Made by a program: the position numbers and the translations under genes. Shown here piece after piece: positions 11,391-19,446 of a DNA stretch of 64,000 nucleotides; the stretch's first letter is position 1, and every line of letters begins with the position of its first letter. Source of the DNA: Mesorhizobium sp. 1M-11 (GTDB taxonomy: Bacteria; Pseudomonadota; Alphaproteobacteria; Rhizobiales; Rhizobiaceae); the NCBI RefSeq assembly GCF_001303895.1, contig NZ_LJSD01000037.1, forward strand, positions 248,001 through 312,000, given 5' to 3'. Below the pieces are notes generated by a model that ran no database searches, had not been told where the DNA came from, and saw nothing but the letters and a program-made list of their open reading frames with translations.

Positions 11391-12920
11391 CTATTCGGCG
11401 GCCGCTATGTGCGGGCCGCTGATGCGGCGCAGAAATGCTTCCAGTTGAGCGGTCTGTTCGCGGTCGAAATGCAGACCTCGCTTCGTCCGGCGCCAAAGGA
11501 TATCTTCCGCGGTCTGCGCCCACTCGTTTTCGACAAGATAACGCACCTCGGCCTCGTAGAGGTCGGCGCCGAAATCCTGGCCGAGATCGGCCTTGGACTT
11601 GGCGAGCCCGAGCAAGGTGCGCGCGCGCGTGCCATAAAGTCGGACCAGCCGCTTCGCCAGGCGCGCATCAAGAAACGCAAAGGCCTTCTTGAGCTTCGCG
11701 ACCTCGGCCTCATAACCAGTTGCCGGGAAATCACCGCCCGGCAAGGTTCCCTTCGCAGTCCAGGGCTCGCCACGCTTGCCGAGAAAGCCTTCGATCTTCT
11801 CCAGCATGGATTCCGCCAGCCGCCGATAGGTAGTGATCTTGCCGCCAAAGGCGTTGACCAGCGGTGCCATGCCTTCTCCACCCTCGGCCTTGAGGACGTA
11901 GTCTCGGGTGGCTTCCTGGGCCTTGGATGCACCATCGTCGAAAAGCGGACGCACCGCCGAATAGGTCCAGACAATGTCGGCGCGCGTCACCGGATCGGAA
12001 AAATACTCGCTGGCGGCTGAGCACAGATAGTCGATCTCGCCTTCGCTGATCGCCACATTGTGGGGATCATCCGTGTAGTCGCGGTCAGTGGTGCCGATCA
12101 GCGTAAACTCTTCCTCATAGGGGATCGCGAAGATGATGCGACCGTCCTTGTTCTGGAAGAAATAGGCCCGTGGGTCGTCGAACTTCTTGCGCACGACGAT
12201 GTGGCTGCCCTGTACCAGCCTGACATTGTGAACGTCATTCTTGCCGACCGTCGTCGAAAGGACATGATCGACCCATGGCCCGGCAGCGTTAACCAGCAGC
12301 TTCGCCTTGACCGTCTCGGTCTTGCGGCTGCGCAGATCCTCGATCGTGAGGATCCACAGATTGCCGTCGCGACGTGCGCCGACAACCTTGGTGCGGGTTC
12401 GGATGGTTGCGCCGCGATCCGCGGCGTCGCGGGCATTGAGAACGACCAGCCTCGCATCGTTCACCCAGCCGTCGGAATATTCGAACGCCTTGGAAAACAG
12501 AGGTTTGAGTGGCTTGCCGGCTGGGTCGCGCCGCATATCGAGCGTCTTGGTGGCCGGCAGCAGCTTGCGCCCGCCGATATGATCATAGAGGAACAGACCG
12601 AGCCGCAGCATCCAGGCCGGACGTGGTCCGCCGTCGAAATAAGGCAGCACGAAACGCATCGGCCAGATGATGTGTGGCGCGTTGCGCCATAGCACCTCGC
12701 GTTCCATCAGCGCCTCGCGCACAAGACGGAACTCATAGAATTCGAGATAACGCAGGCCGCCATGGATGAGCTTGGTCGAGCCGGAGGATGTCCCGCTCGC
12801 CAGATCATTCATCTCGGCAAGGAAAACGGAATAGCCACGGCCGACCGCGTCGCGCGCGATACCGCAACCGTTGATGCCACCGCCGATGACAAAAATGTCA
12901 TGGACCGGAGTTCCGTCCAA
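11391..12920 (-). CDS. glpD: Aerobic glycerol-3-phosphate dehydrogenase
   Basis: The FAD-dependent, membrane-associated enzyme oxidises glycerol-3-phosphate to dihydroxyacetone phosphate and passes electrons to quinone. The N-terminal dinucleotide fold reads VHDIFVIGGGINGCGIARDA. Length is 509 residues with the TTG start at 12920, preceded by GGGAGGG at a good spacing. Starts further upstream add cysteine-rich residues that do not fit the family. It is the first enzyme gene after glpR, and the gap between them contains repeated TTTCGTT/TTTCGAAA motifs that are candidate GlpR sites. Confidence 0.94.
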   Translation of the reverse strand: MDGTPVHDIFVIGGGINGCGIARDAVGRGYSVFLAEMNDLASGTSSGSTKLIHGGLRYLEFYEFRLVREALMEREVLWRNAPHIIWPMRFVLPYFDGGPRPAWMLRLGLFLYDHIGGRKLLPATKTLDMRRDPAGKPLKPLFSKAFEYSDGWVNDARLVVLNARDAADRGATIRTRTKVVGARRDGNLWILTIEDLRSRKTETVKAKLLVNAAGPWVDHVLSTTVGKNDVHNVRLVQGSHIVVRKKFDDPRAYFFQNKDGRIIFAIPYEEEFTLIGTTDRDYTDDPHNVAISEGEIDYLCSAASEYFSDPVTRADIVWTYSAVRPLFDDGASKAQEATRDYVLKAEGGEGMAPLVNAFGGKITTYRRLAESMLEKIEGFLGKRGEPWTAKGTLPGGDFPATGYEAEVAKLKKAFAFLDARLAKRLVRLYGTRARTLLGLAKSKADLGQDFGADLYEAEVRYLVENEWAQTAEDILWRRTKRGLHFDREQTAQLEAFLRRISGPHIAAAE

Positions 12921-12961
12921 AATGCCCTCCCATGTTTTCGCATTGCAGCATTGATAGCCGC

Positions 12962-13029
12962 ATTTCGAAAGCACTTGGATGTTATTTCGAAAACAGAACG
13001 AATGTCAAACGAAATTGAAATCAACGAAA
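12962..13029 (-). promoter_or_regulatory. Candidate GlpR operator cluster upstream of glpD
   Basis: Five related motifs lie in the 127-bp glpR-glpD gap. On the coding strand they read TTTCGTT (13023-13029 and 13008-13014), TTCGTT (12997-13002), TTTCGAAA (12985-12992) and TTTCGAAA (12963-12970). The TTTCGTT core also occurs in the palindrome upstream of glpR. DeoR-family repressors commonly bind such repeats, so GlpR control of the operon is inferred. Confidence 0.55.
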
Positions 13030-13047
13030 GACGCTTGCGCCTCCGCC

Positions 13048-13815
13048 TCAGGATCGTGACGTTTCAATGAGTTGAACCTCGGAGTCCGTGCAGATCTTGC
13101 GCACCGACGGGATGTCGCAGCGGTCGGTTATGAAGGTGTTGACCTGAGAGAGATGGCCGATGCGCACGGGTGCGGTGCGTTCGAATTTGGTGCAGTCCGA
13201 AACCAGGATGACATGGCGCGTGTTGGCGATAATGGCTTGCGCGACTTTCACTTCGCGAAAATCGAAATCGAGCAGCGCCCCGTCATGATCGATGGCCGAA
13301 GCCCCGATCACCGCGTAGTCGACTTTGAACTGCTTGATGAAATCGACTGCCGCTTCGCCGACGATACCGCCATCCGAACCACGCACGACACCGCCGGCAA
13401 TCACCACCTCTATCGAAGGATAGACACGCATCCTATTGGCAACATTGATGTTGTTGGTGATCACCATCAGGCCGTTATGATCGAGCAAAGCCTTGCTGAC
13501 GGCTTCGGTCGTGGTGCCGATATTGATGAACAGCGAGGCATTGTCCGGGATCAGCCCTGCGGCGGCGCGCCCGATCGCCTCCTTTTCATCGGCAGCGATC
13601 TTTCGCCTCGCTTCATACTCCATATTCTCGATGCCGGACGGGAACAGCGCACCACCATGAATGCGGGTCAAAAGCCGCTGGTCGCACAAATCATTGAGAT
13701 CCTTGCGGATGGTCTGCGGTGTCACTTCGAAATGCGCGGCAAGGTCGTCGACCAGCACACGCCCCGCTTCCTTGGCCATCTGAATGATCTCGGCGTGGCG
13801 AGGCGACAGGTACAT
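13048..13815 (-). CDS. glpR: DeoR-family glycerol operon repressor GlpR
   Basis: The 255-residue regulator has an N-terminal DeoR helix-turn-helix at about residues 1-57 (VDDLAAHFEVTPQTIRKDLN). A C-terminal sugar-phosphate-binding DeoR domain follows, with patterns INIGTTTEAV and VSDCTKFERTAPVRIG. In relatives the ligand is glycerol-3-phosphate, which releases the repressor. The ATG at 13815 (MYLSPRHAEI) is preferred over an upstream start because family members begin there. It is transcribed toward glpD. A perfect inverted repeat sits just upstream, suggesting autoregulation. Confidence 0.9.
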   Translation of the reverse strand: MYLSPRHAEIIQMAKEAGRVLVDDLAAHFEVTPQTIRKDLNDLCDQRLLTRIHGGALFPSGIENMEYEARRKIAADEKEAIGRAAAGLIPDNASLFINIGTTTEAVSKALLDHNGLMVITNNINVANRMRVYPSIEVVIAGGVVRGSDGGIVGEAAVDFIKQFKVDYAVIGASAIDHDGALLDFDFREVKVAQAIIANTRHVILVSDCTKFERTAPVRIGHLSQVNTFITDRCDIPSVRKICTDSEVQLIETSRS

Positions 13816-13825
13816 GGAACAGTTC

Positions 13826-13866
13826 CCATTTTCGTTTTTGTTACTCATAGCCAAAAACGAAAATGG
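13826..13866. promoter_or_regulatory. Perfect 15-bp inverted repeat upstream of glpR
   Basis: CCATTTTCGTTTTTG (13826-13840) and its exact complement CAAAAACGAAAATGG (13852-13866) flank an 11-bp spacer, 10 bp upstream of the glpR start codon. The core shares TTTCGTT with the cluster in front of glpD. A GlpR autoregulatory operator is the simplest reading. Confidence 0.6.
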
Positions 13867-13933
13867 AAGAAAAGCAAGAGCCAGGAACGGCGAACACCGT
13901 GTTCGCCGCATTCCCTTTGTTTCGGCGACCTCC

Positions 13934-15346
13934 CTATGGAAGACCGCGCGCGATCTCGACGATCACATCGAAGGCCGCTTCGACATCCTCTCGCGTCGCC
14001 TCGAATTGTCCAGCCTGGAAACGGATCGCGACCCGGTCGTCGACACGCGTCTGTGTGAGGTAGATGCGGCCATCGTCGTTGATGGCATTGACCAGCCTTA
14101 GATTGTGCTCGTCCGTGTCCCGTCCCTCGCCTGCTCGATGGCGGAAGGAGAACAGCGACAGCATCGGCTCGGTAACGATCTCGAAATCCGGCTCCTTCGA
14201 GAGCCGTTCCGCCAGCGCAGCGCTCCAGGCAACATGGTTGCGGATCATGGTTCGGAGACCACCCAGGCCATGCGCGCGCATCAGGAACCACAATTTCAGC
14301 GCGCGAAACCGCCTGCCCAGCGTCACCGTCCATTCGGAATAGTTGATGACGCCGTCATGACCATGCGTCTTCAGATATTCCGGCTTGATTGCCAGCGTGC
14401 GTACATGGCTTTCCGGATCGCGCACGAACTGGATCGAACAGTCGAAGCTGGCGCCCAGCCATTTGTGCGGATTGAAGACGATGGAATCGGCCAATTCCGA
14501 ACCCTTCCAGAAGTACCGGTATTCGGGGCAGATCATCGCCGCCCCCGCCCAGGCCGCGTCGACATGCAGATAGAGATTGTGGCGGTGCGCGATTTCGGCG
14601 ACCGCAGCGATGTCGTCGGTGCCGCCGGTGCTGGTGCCGCCGACACAGGCAACAATGCCCGCGGGGAGCAAACCAGCTTCCGTGTCGGCGCGAATAGCCG
14701 CTTCCAGCGCAGCTGCATCCATGGAGCGCAGAGGTCCGGTCGTGGGAACACGCACCAGATTTTCGTCGCCGATGCCCGCCACCCAGATCGCGCGATCGAT
14801 CGAGGTGTGAACCTGGCTCGAACAGTAGACGCGCAGTTGCTTCTGCCCTGGCAGCCCTTTTTTGTTGCCGTCCCAACCCAGCGCACGCTCCCGCATGGTG
14901 AGCACCGCGGCCAGCGTGGCGGACGAGGCCGAATCCTGGATGACCCCGGAAAATCCTTCCGGCAGCCCCAGCGCCTGGCGCAGCCAGTCGATCATTTTTG
15001 TTTCAAGTTCGGTCGCGGCAGGTGAGGTCTGCCACAACATGCATTGCGCAGCGACCGCCGTGACCAGATATTCGGCAATCACCGAAACACGCGCAGCGTT
15101 CGCCGGAAAATACGCGAAGAAACGCGGATGTTGCCAATGCGTCATGCCGGGCATGATCTTGGCCTCGAAATCGGCGAAGATCGTCTCCATCGCCTCTGCT
15201 CGCTCCGGTGGCGATGCCGCGATCTGCTTGAGTATCGACCCCGGCGCCACCTGTGGCCGTACCGGCCTGTCCCGCACCGTATCCCGGTAGTCCGCGCCCC
15301 AGTCCGCGGCGCGCCGCGACCACATGCGGAATTCTTCGCTATCCAT
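13934..15346 (-). CDS. Group II PLP-dependent amino-acid decarboxylase
   Basis: The 470-residue cytosolic enzyme belongs to the aromatic-L-amino-acid/glutamate decarboxylase family. The PLP Schiff-base lysine is K295 in NPHKWLG, the pyridine-N aspartate is D263 in HVDAAWAG, and the stacking histidine is H180 in SSQVHTS. The N-terminal motif MTHWQHPRFFAYFPAN is typical of the aromatic decarboxylases that act on Tyr, Trp, Phe or DOPA. Substrate cannot be set from sequence. The ATG at 15346 has AGGAGGAGG upstream; a longer frame to 15757 is an artefact. It lies 105 bp downstream of the transglutaminase gene on the same strand, so co-transcription with the ATP-grasp cassette is possible but unproven. 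Confidence 0.87.
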   Translation of the reverse strand: MDSEEFRMWSRRAADWGADYRDTVRDRPVRPQVAPGSILKQIAASPPERAEAMETIFADFEAKIMPGMTHWQHPRFFAYFPANAARVSVIAEYLVTAVAAQCMLWQTSPAATELETKMIDWLRQALGLPEGFSGVIQDSASSATLAAVLTMRERALGWDGNKKGLPGQKQLRVYCSSQVHTSIDRAIWVAGIGDENLVRVPTTGPLRSMDAAALEAAIRADTEAGLLPAGIVACVGGTSTGGTDDIAAVAEIAHRHNLYLHVDAAWAGAAMICPEYRYFWKGSELADSIVFNPHKWLGASFDCSIQFVRDPESHVRTLAIKPEYLKTHGHDGVINYSEWTVTLGRRFRALKLWFLMRAHGLGGLRTMIRNHVAWSAALAERLSKEPDFEIVTEPMLSLFSFRHRAGEGRDTDEHNLRLVNAINDDGRIYLTQTRVDDRVAIRFQAGQFEATREDVEAAFDVIVEIARGLP

Positions 15347-15450
15347 ACCGCCTCCTCCTTGAGCTCGGCCCGATACGATTAACATGTGCATTATGGTGTT
15401 GGGCAATCGTGCACAAGGCCGGCTGGCGGCAATTGCCGTCGCCGTCGAGG

Positions 15451-16248
15451 CTACTGTTGCACGACGGTGATCGAAACCGCGAGTTGCTCGCGGCCTTGGC
15501 CCAGACGAATGCCGGAAACCGGCATGGCGTCGCGATAGTCGCGGCCGGTCGCGACCCGCACGTAACGTTCGTCCGGCGAAATGCCGTTGGCGGCGTCGAA
15601 CGACACCCACCCCAGTCCTGCGACATGCGCTTCGGCCCAGGCATGGCTCGCCACCTGCTCTGAAACGCCGTCCATCATCAGGTAACCGCTGATGTAACGC
15701 GCCGGCAGGCCGAGCAGCCGCGCCGCTGAAATAAACACATGGCTGTGGTCCTGGCACACACCGGCACCGAGGCTGAGCGCTTCCTCGGCCAGCGTTTCGG
15801 CGCTGGTGCTGCCCGGTTGGTAGCTGATCCGATCGCGTACCAGTGCCATCAACCCATGCAGCCGCTCGATCTCGGTGCCCTCGCCGATCTCCTCGACGAG
15901 ACCACGAATGCCCTTGCCGGCAGCCGTCAATGGCGTTTCGTGCAGAAACAGCCAGAGCGGCGCGAAACCCTGATGCGCGCCGTAGACGCCGGCCTTGTCG
16001 GTCGTCTCCACCTCGCCACTCGCTTCGATGACAATGAGATGCGACGCGCCCTCGACGCTGACAAGACGGGTGTCGTTGGCAAACTGATCGCGGAAATGCA
16101 CCTCTTCCCTGGCACCTTCAATCTGCAGCGCCCACGATCGAACCATCTGCGTCGGTCCCGAACCCGGCACCAGTCGCAGGCGCTGCAGCGCATAGCTGAT
16201 CGGGGTGTCGTAGCTGTATTCGGTCCGGTGGGAGATCTTGAGACGCAT
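15451..16248 (-). CDS. Transglutaminase-like cysteine peptidase/amidase
   Basis: The 265-residue protein has an N-terminal beta domain (MRLKISHRTEYSYDTPISYA, the bacterial transglutaminase-like N domain) and a papain-like transglutaminase core. The catalytic triad is visible as C165 in GAGVCQDHSH, H202 in SHAWAEAH and D218 in WVSFDAANG. There is no signal peptide. It is the third gene of the ATP-grasp / alpha-E / transglutaminase cassette. In that context it has been predicted to hydrolyse or remodel amide-linked peptides made by the ATP-grasp ligase. The biochemical substrate is unknown. Confidence 0.88.
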   Translation of the reverse strand: MRLKISHRTEYSYDTPISYALQRLRLVPGSGPTQMVRSWALQIEGAREEVHFRDQFANDTRLVSVEGASHLIVIEASGEVETTDKAGVYGAHQGFAPLWLFLHETPLTAAGKGIRGLVEEIGEGTEIERLHGLMALVRDRISYQPGSTSAETLAEEALSLGAGVCQDHSHVFISAARLLGLPARYISGYLMMDGVSEQVASHAWAEAHVAGLGWVSFDAANGISPDERYVRVATGRDYRDAMPVSGIRLGQGREQLAVSITVVQQ

Positions 16249-16262
16249 GGAGATGAAACCGG

Positions 16263-16328
16263 CTAGGGCGTGTTGAAGTTCATGTCAGAACGAGCCGAAA
16301 TGGTAGAATCCATCGCAACGCACCCTAG
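16263..16328. repeat. 66-bp element with imperfect terminal inverted repeats
   Basis: CTAGGGCGTGTTG (16263-16275) and CAACGCACCCTAG (16316-16328) are inverted repeats matching at 11 of 13 positions. The element fills the gap between two operon genes and includes the stop codon of the upstream gene. Size and ends suggest a small miniature inverted-repeat transposable element, or a structured intercistronic element; only this copy is in the window. Confidence 0.4.
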
Positions 16329-17266
16329 TAGAACCGATAGTCTTCGGCGATCTGGTCGCCCAGCCGCGTGTTTTCGGTGATGAAATTGCCAAGGAATTCG
16401 TGCAGGCCGGCGTCGAAGACATCCTTGATGGAACCAACCTTCAGCATCGCGTGAATTCGTTCGGCGGTCGCATGGCTCGCGTGGCGCGTACCGTAGTCGC
16501 CACACAGGAAATTCAGGTGCTCCAGGATGAACCGATAGCAGAAGGTCAATGAACGCGGCATGCGCGCATTGACGATCAGATAGTCGGCGATGTTCGTCGG
16601 CTTGTATTCGGCTTCGTAGACCCAGCGATAGGAACGATGCGCCGATACCGAGCGCAGGATCGATTCCCACTGATAATTGTCCAGGGTCGAGCCGACCCAG
16701 GAGATGGATGGCAGCAGCACGTAGTATTTCACATCGAGGATACGCGCGGTGTTGTCTGCGCGTTCGAGATAGGTGCCGAGCTGAGCAAAATCGAAGATCT
16801 CGTTGCGCAGTTGCGTTCCGAAGAGGGAGCCACGGATCAGAGCCGTCTCACGCTTGACGGCATCAAGCACTGAAGGCAGGTCACGCTGGTCGATCGGCCG
16901 GGCAAGCATCCGCTTCAACGCCATCCAGGCCTCGTTGGTGCTTTCCCAGGTCTCTCGCGTCAACGCGGTACGCACCATGCGCGCGTTGTGGCGCGCCGTC
17001 TCGATCGACGACATGACGCTGGACGGGTTGGACGTGTCTCGCAACAGGAAGTCGGCGACGTTCGTTGCAGTGAATTCCGAATATTTCTGCGTGAAAGCTA
17101 CGTCGGAACCGGCGCTGATCACCACCGAGTGCCATTCTTCCGAGGCATCCTGCGTACGCGTCAGCGCCATGCGCAGGCCGGCATCGACCAGCCGCGCCAT
17201 ATTCTCCGCCCGCTCGATATAGCGGTTCATCCAGTAGAGCCCGTTGGCGGTACGTCCTAGCAGCAT
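16325..17266 (-). CDS. Alpha-E domain protein (DUF403)
   Basis: The 313-residue all-helical protein begins MLLGRTANGLYWMNRYIERA, the hallmark of the alpha-E family, and contains LERADNTARILDVKYYVLLP at about 185-204. Function is not established; it almost always travels with a circularly permuted ATP-grasp protein and a transglutaminase, as here, and was proposed to take part in peptide synthesis or tagging. It is 72 bp downstream of the ATP-grasp gene; the gap contains a 9-bp inverted repeat (GGCAGGTCG/CGACCTGCC). Cytosolic, with no signal or membrane segment. Confidence 0.9.
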   Translation of the reverse strand: MLLGRTANGLYWMNRYIERAENMARLVDAGLRMALTRTQDASEEWHSVVISAGSDVAFTQKYSEFTATNVADFLLRDTSNPSSVMSSIETARHNARMVRTALTRETWESTNEAWMALKRMLARPIDQRDLPSVLDAVKRETALIRGSLFGTQLRNEIFDFAQLGTYLERADNTARILDVKYYVLLPSISWVGSTLDNYQWESILRSVSAHRSYRWVYEAEYKPTNIADYLIVNARMPRSLTFCYRFILEHLNFLCGDYGTRHASHATAERIHAMLKVGSIKDVFDAGLHEFLGNFITENTRLGDQIAEDYRFY

Positions 17267-17338
17267 TAACCGGACCTCCCTGTGGCAGGTCGCCCGTTGC
17301 GTGCAAACAATTGCCGACCGCCGACTGCCGACCTGCCC

Positions 17339-18775
17339 TCAGTCATCGAGCACCCATGTATCTTTTGTGCCTCCCCCTTGAGAGGAATTGACCACCAGCG
17401 AGCCTTCCTTGAGTGCCACGCGCGTCAGCCCACCGGGCACGAGCTGAATGCGATCGGAAACCAGCACATAGGGCCTGAGATCGACGTGGCGCGGCGCCAG
17501 GCCTTTCTCGGTCATGATGGGGCAAGTGGAGAGCGCAAGCGTCGGTTGGGCGATGTAGTTGGCAGGTTTGGCTGCAAGTTTCTTGGCGAACTCCTCGCAT
17601 TCCTTTTTTGTCGCCGTCGGGCCGACCAGCATGCCGTAGCCGCCCGATCCGTGCACCTCCTTGATCACCAGTTCAGAAAGGTGCTCCTGCACATATTTGA
17701 GGCTGTCCGGCTCGGAGCAGCGCCAGGTCGGGATGTTGCCGAGGATCGGCTTGCGGCCGGTGTAGAACTCGACGATTTCCGGCATGTAGGAATAGATCGC
17801 CTTGTCGTCGGAAATGCCGGTGCCGGGCGCATTGGCAATGGTGATGTTGCCGGCGCGGTAGACATCCATGATGCCCGGCACGCCAAGTGCTGAATCCGGG
17901 CGAAAGGTCAGTGGGTCCAGGAAAGCATCGTCGACGCGGCGATAGAGCACGTCGATCTGCTTGTAACCTTCGGTGGTGCGCATCGCGACATGACCGTCGA
18001 CGACGCGCAGATCCTGCCCCTCGACGAGTTGCACGCCCATCTGGTCGGCCAGGAAAGCATGTTCATAGTAAGCCGAATTGTAGATGCCCGGCGTCAGCAC
18101 AGCGATGGTGGGCGTTCCTTCCACGCCCTTCGGCTTGACGGCAGCCAGGGACTGCCTGAGCAGCGCCGGATAGTTCTCGACGGGCCGCACCTTGATCTGC
18201 TGGAACAGCTCGGGAAAGAGCTGCATCATCGTCTCGCGGTTCTCGAGCATGTATGAAACGCCCGATGGCGTGCGTGCATTGTCCTCCAGCACATAGAATT
18301 CGTTTTCGCTGATGCGCACGATGTCGACGCCGATGATGTGCGTGTAGACGCCGGCTGGAGGCCGCACGCCGATCATTTCCGGCAGAAAGGCCTCATTGGC
18401 CGCGATCAATTGCTTCGGAACGCGTCCTGCCCGCAGGATTTCCTGGCGGTGGTAGATGTCGTCCAGGAATGCATTGAGCGCCTGCACCCGCTGTTCTATG
18501 CCCAGCGCCAGACGGCGCCATTCCTGACCCGAGATGATGCGCGGTACGATGTCGAAGGGAATGAGGCGTTCGGACGCCTCCTGTTCGCCATAGACGGCGA
18601 AGGTGATACCGGTTTTCCGGAAGACGCGCTCGGCATCCTCCATCTTTTGGGTCAGTCTGCCTGGGTCCTGTTCTTTCAGCCAGCGATCATATGCCGAGTA
18701 TGGTCTTCTCAGCCCGGTGGTTTCCGGAAGCATCTCATCGAAAGCTGCCAAACGCGTACTCCCCTCTGACACCAT
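17339..18775 (-). CDS. Circularly permuted type 2 ATP-grasp protein (DUF404/DUF407)
   Basis: The 478-residue protein belongs to the circularly permuted ATP-grasp family, predicted carboxylate-amine ligases. Recognisable segments are VYGEQEASERLIPFDIVPRI near residue 58, GVDIVRISENEFYVLEDNAR near 148 and the glycine-rich KEVHGSGGYGMLVGP near 373-388. It is the first gene of the three-gene cassette with the alpha-E and transglutaminase genes. The product is presumed to be a short amide-linked compound, but no substrate is known for this branch. A single-domain Lrp-type protein lies 145 bp upstream on the same strand. Confidence 0.9.
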   Translation of the reverse strand: MVSEGSTRLAAFDEMLPETTGLRRPYSAYDRWLKEQDPGRLTQKMEDAERVFRKTGITFAVYGEQEASERLIPFDIVPRIISGQEWRRLALGIEQRVQALNAFLDDIYHRQEILRAGRVPKQLIAANEAFLPEMIGVRPPAGVYTHIIGVDIVRISENEFYVLEDNARTPSGVSYMLENRETMMQLFPELFQQIKVRPVENYPALLRQSLAAVKPKGVEGTPTIAVLTPGIYNSAYYEHAFLADQMGVQLVEGQDLRVVDGHVAMRTTEGYKQIDVLYRRVDDAFLDPLTFRPDSALGVPGIMDVYRAGNITIANAPGTGISDDKAIYSYMPEIVEFYTGRKPILGNIPTWRCSEPDSLKYVQEHLSELVIKEVHGSGGYGMLVGPTATKKECEEFAKKLAAKPANYIAQPTLALSTCPIMTEKGLAPRHVDLRPYVLVSDRIQLVPGGLTRVALKEGSLVVNSSQGGGTKDTWVLDD

Positions 18776-18920
18776 TTCAACTGGCGTCGGAGAAGAAAAT
18801 CAAGCGCAATCGGCGATTTGCATCATTACAACTGCTTTGCCTTCACGATTGCCCGATTGTCAGGCGGCAAAACAGCTTCCCAGGCAGCGCGTGCTTATTT
18901 GGCGTGCACTTTACCGCTGT

Positions 18921-19157
18921 CTAAAATGCCCGGAACGTCACCGTCGTGAAAGTGTCGGAGATACCCGGAATGATCTGCACTTTCTCGTTGACGAAATGGC
19001 CGATGTCCTGGTCGTCGTCGATGTAGAACTTCGCGAGCAGGTCGTAGTGGCCGGCGGTCGAATAGATCTCGGAGGCAAGCTCGGCGTCGGCGAGCGCGGC
19101 CGCCACTTCATAGGCCTTGCCGAGTTCGCATTTGAACTGCACGAAAAACGTCTTCAC
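18921..19157 (-). CDS. Stand-alone Lrp/AsnC ligand-binding (RAM) domain protein
   Basis: The 78-residue protein consists only of the alpha-beta ligand-binding domain of Lrp/AsnC regulators: it begins with KTFFVQFKCELGKAYEVAAA and contains STAGHYDLLAKFYID. It has no DNA-binding helix-turn-helix. Such small RAM proteins may bind amino acids or mix with full-length Lrp proteins. The GTG at 19157 is chosen because AAGGAAGG lies at correct distance and residues before it are lysine-rich and unlike the domain. It is 145 bp upstream of the ATP-grasp gene. Confidence 0.83.
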   Translation of the reverse strand: MKTFFVQFKCELGKAYEVAAALADAELASEIYSTAGHYDLLAKFYIDDDQDIGHFVNEKVQIIPGISDTFTTVTFRAF

Positions 19158-19330
19158 GGGCCGGCCTTCCTTCTGTTTCGCATCCGTTTTGGCAGACGCG
19201 CCCAGCGCATTCAAGCCGATTTCCGACAGGGATGAAGAACCTCACCTGCCGTTGCGGCACATTGACAGGCTGGACAGCCACCGCTTCAACTTCATCCCAA
19301 TTCGATCGGAACCGATGCAGTTCCGGCACC

Positions 19331-19433
19331 AGAGCGCCGCGCGTCCATTTGGACGCGCAAAGGACGCTCTGACACTTTGATTTGGCGCATGATCCTTTCC
19401 GAAAATCGATTCCGATTTTCGGGGTCATGCGTT
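19331..19433 (+). repeat. Dispersed palindromic repeat, family A copy 1
   Basis: The element has two palindromic modules. The first runs from AGAGCGCCGCGCGTCC to GGACGCGCAAAGGACGCTCT. The second is CCGAAAATCG-ATTC-CGATTTTCGG, flanked by GCATGATC and GGTCATGC. A close copy occurs at 43709-43812. It resembles the mosaic intergenic repeats known from rhizobia (RIME-like). It sits directly upstream of the serine hydrolase gene and could influence its transcript. Confidence 0.8.
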
Positions 19434-19446
19434 AAGGGAGAACTTC

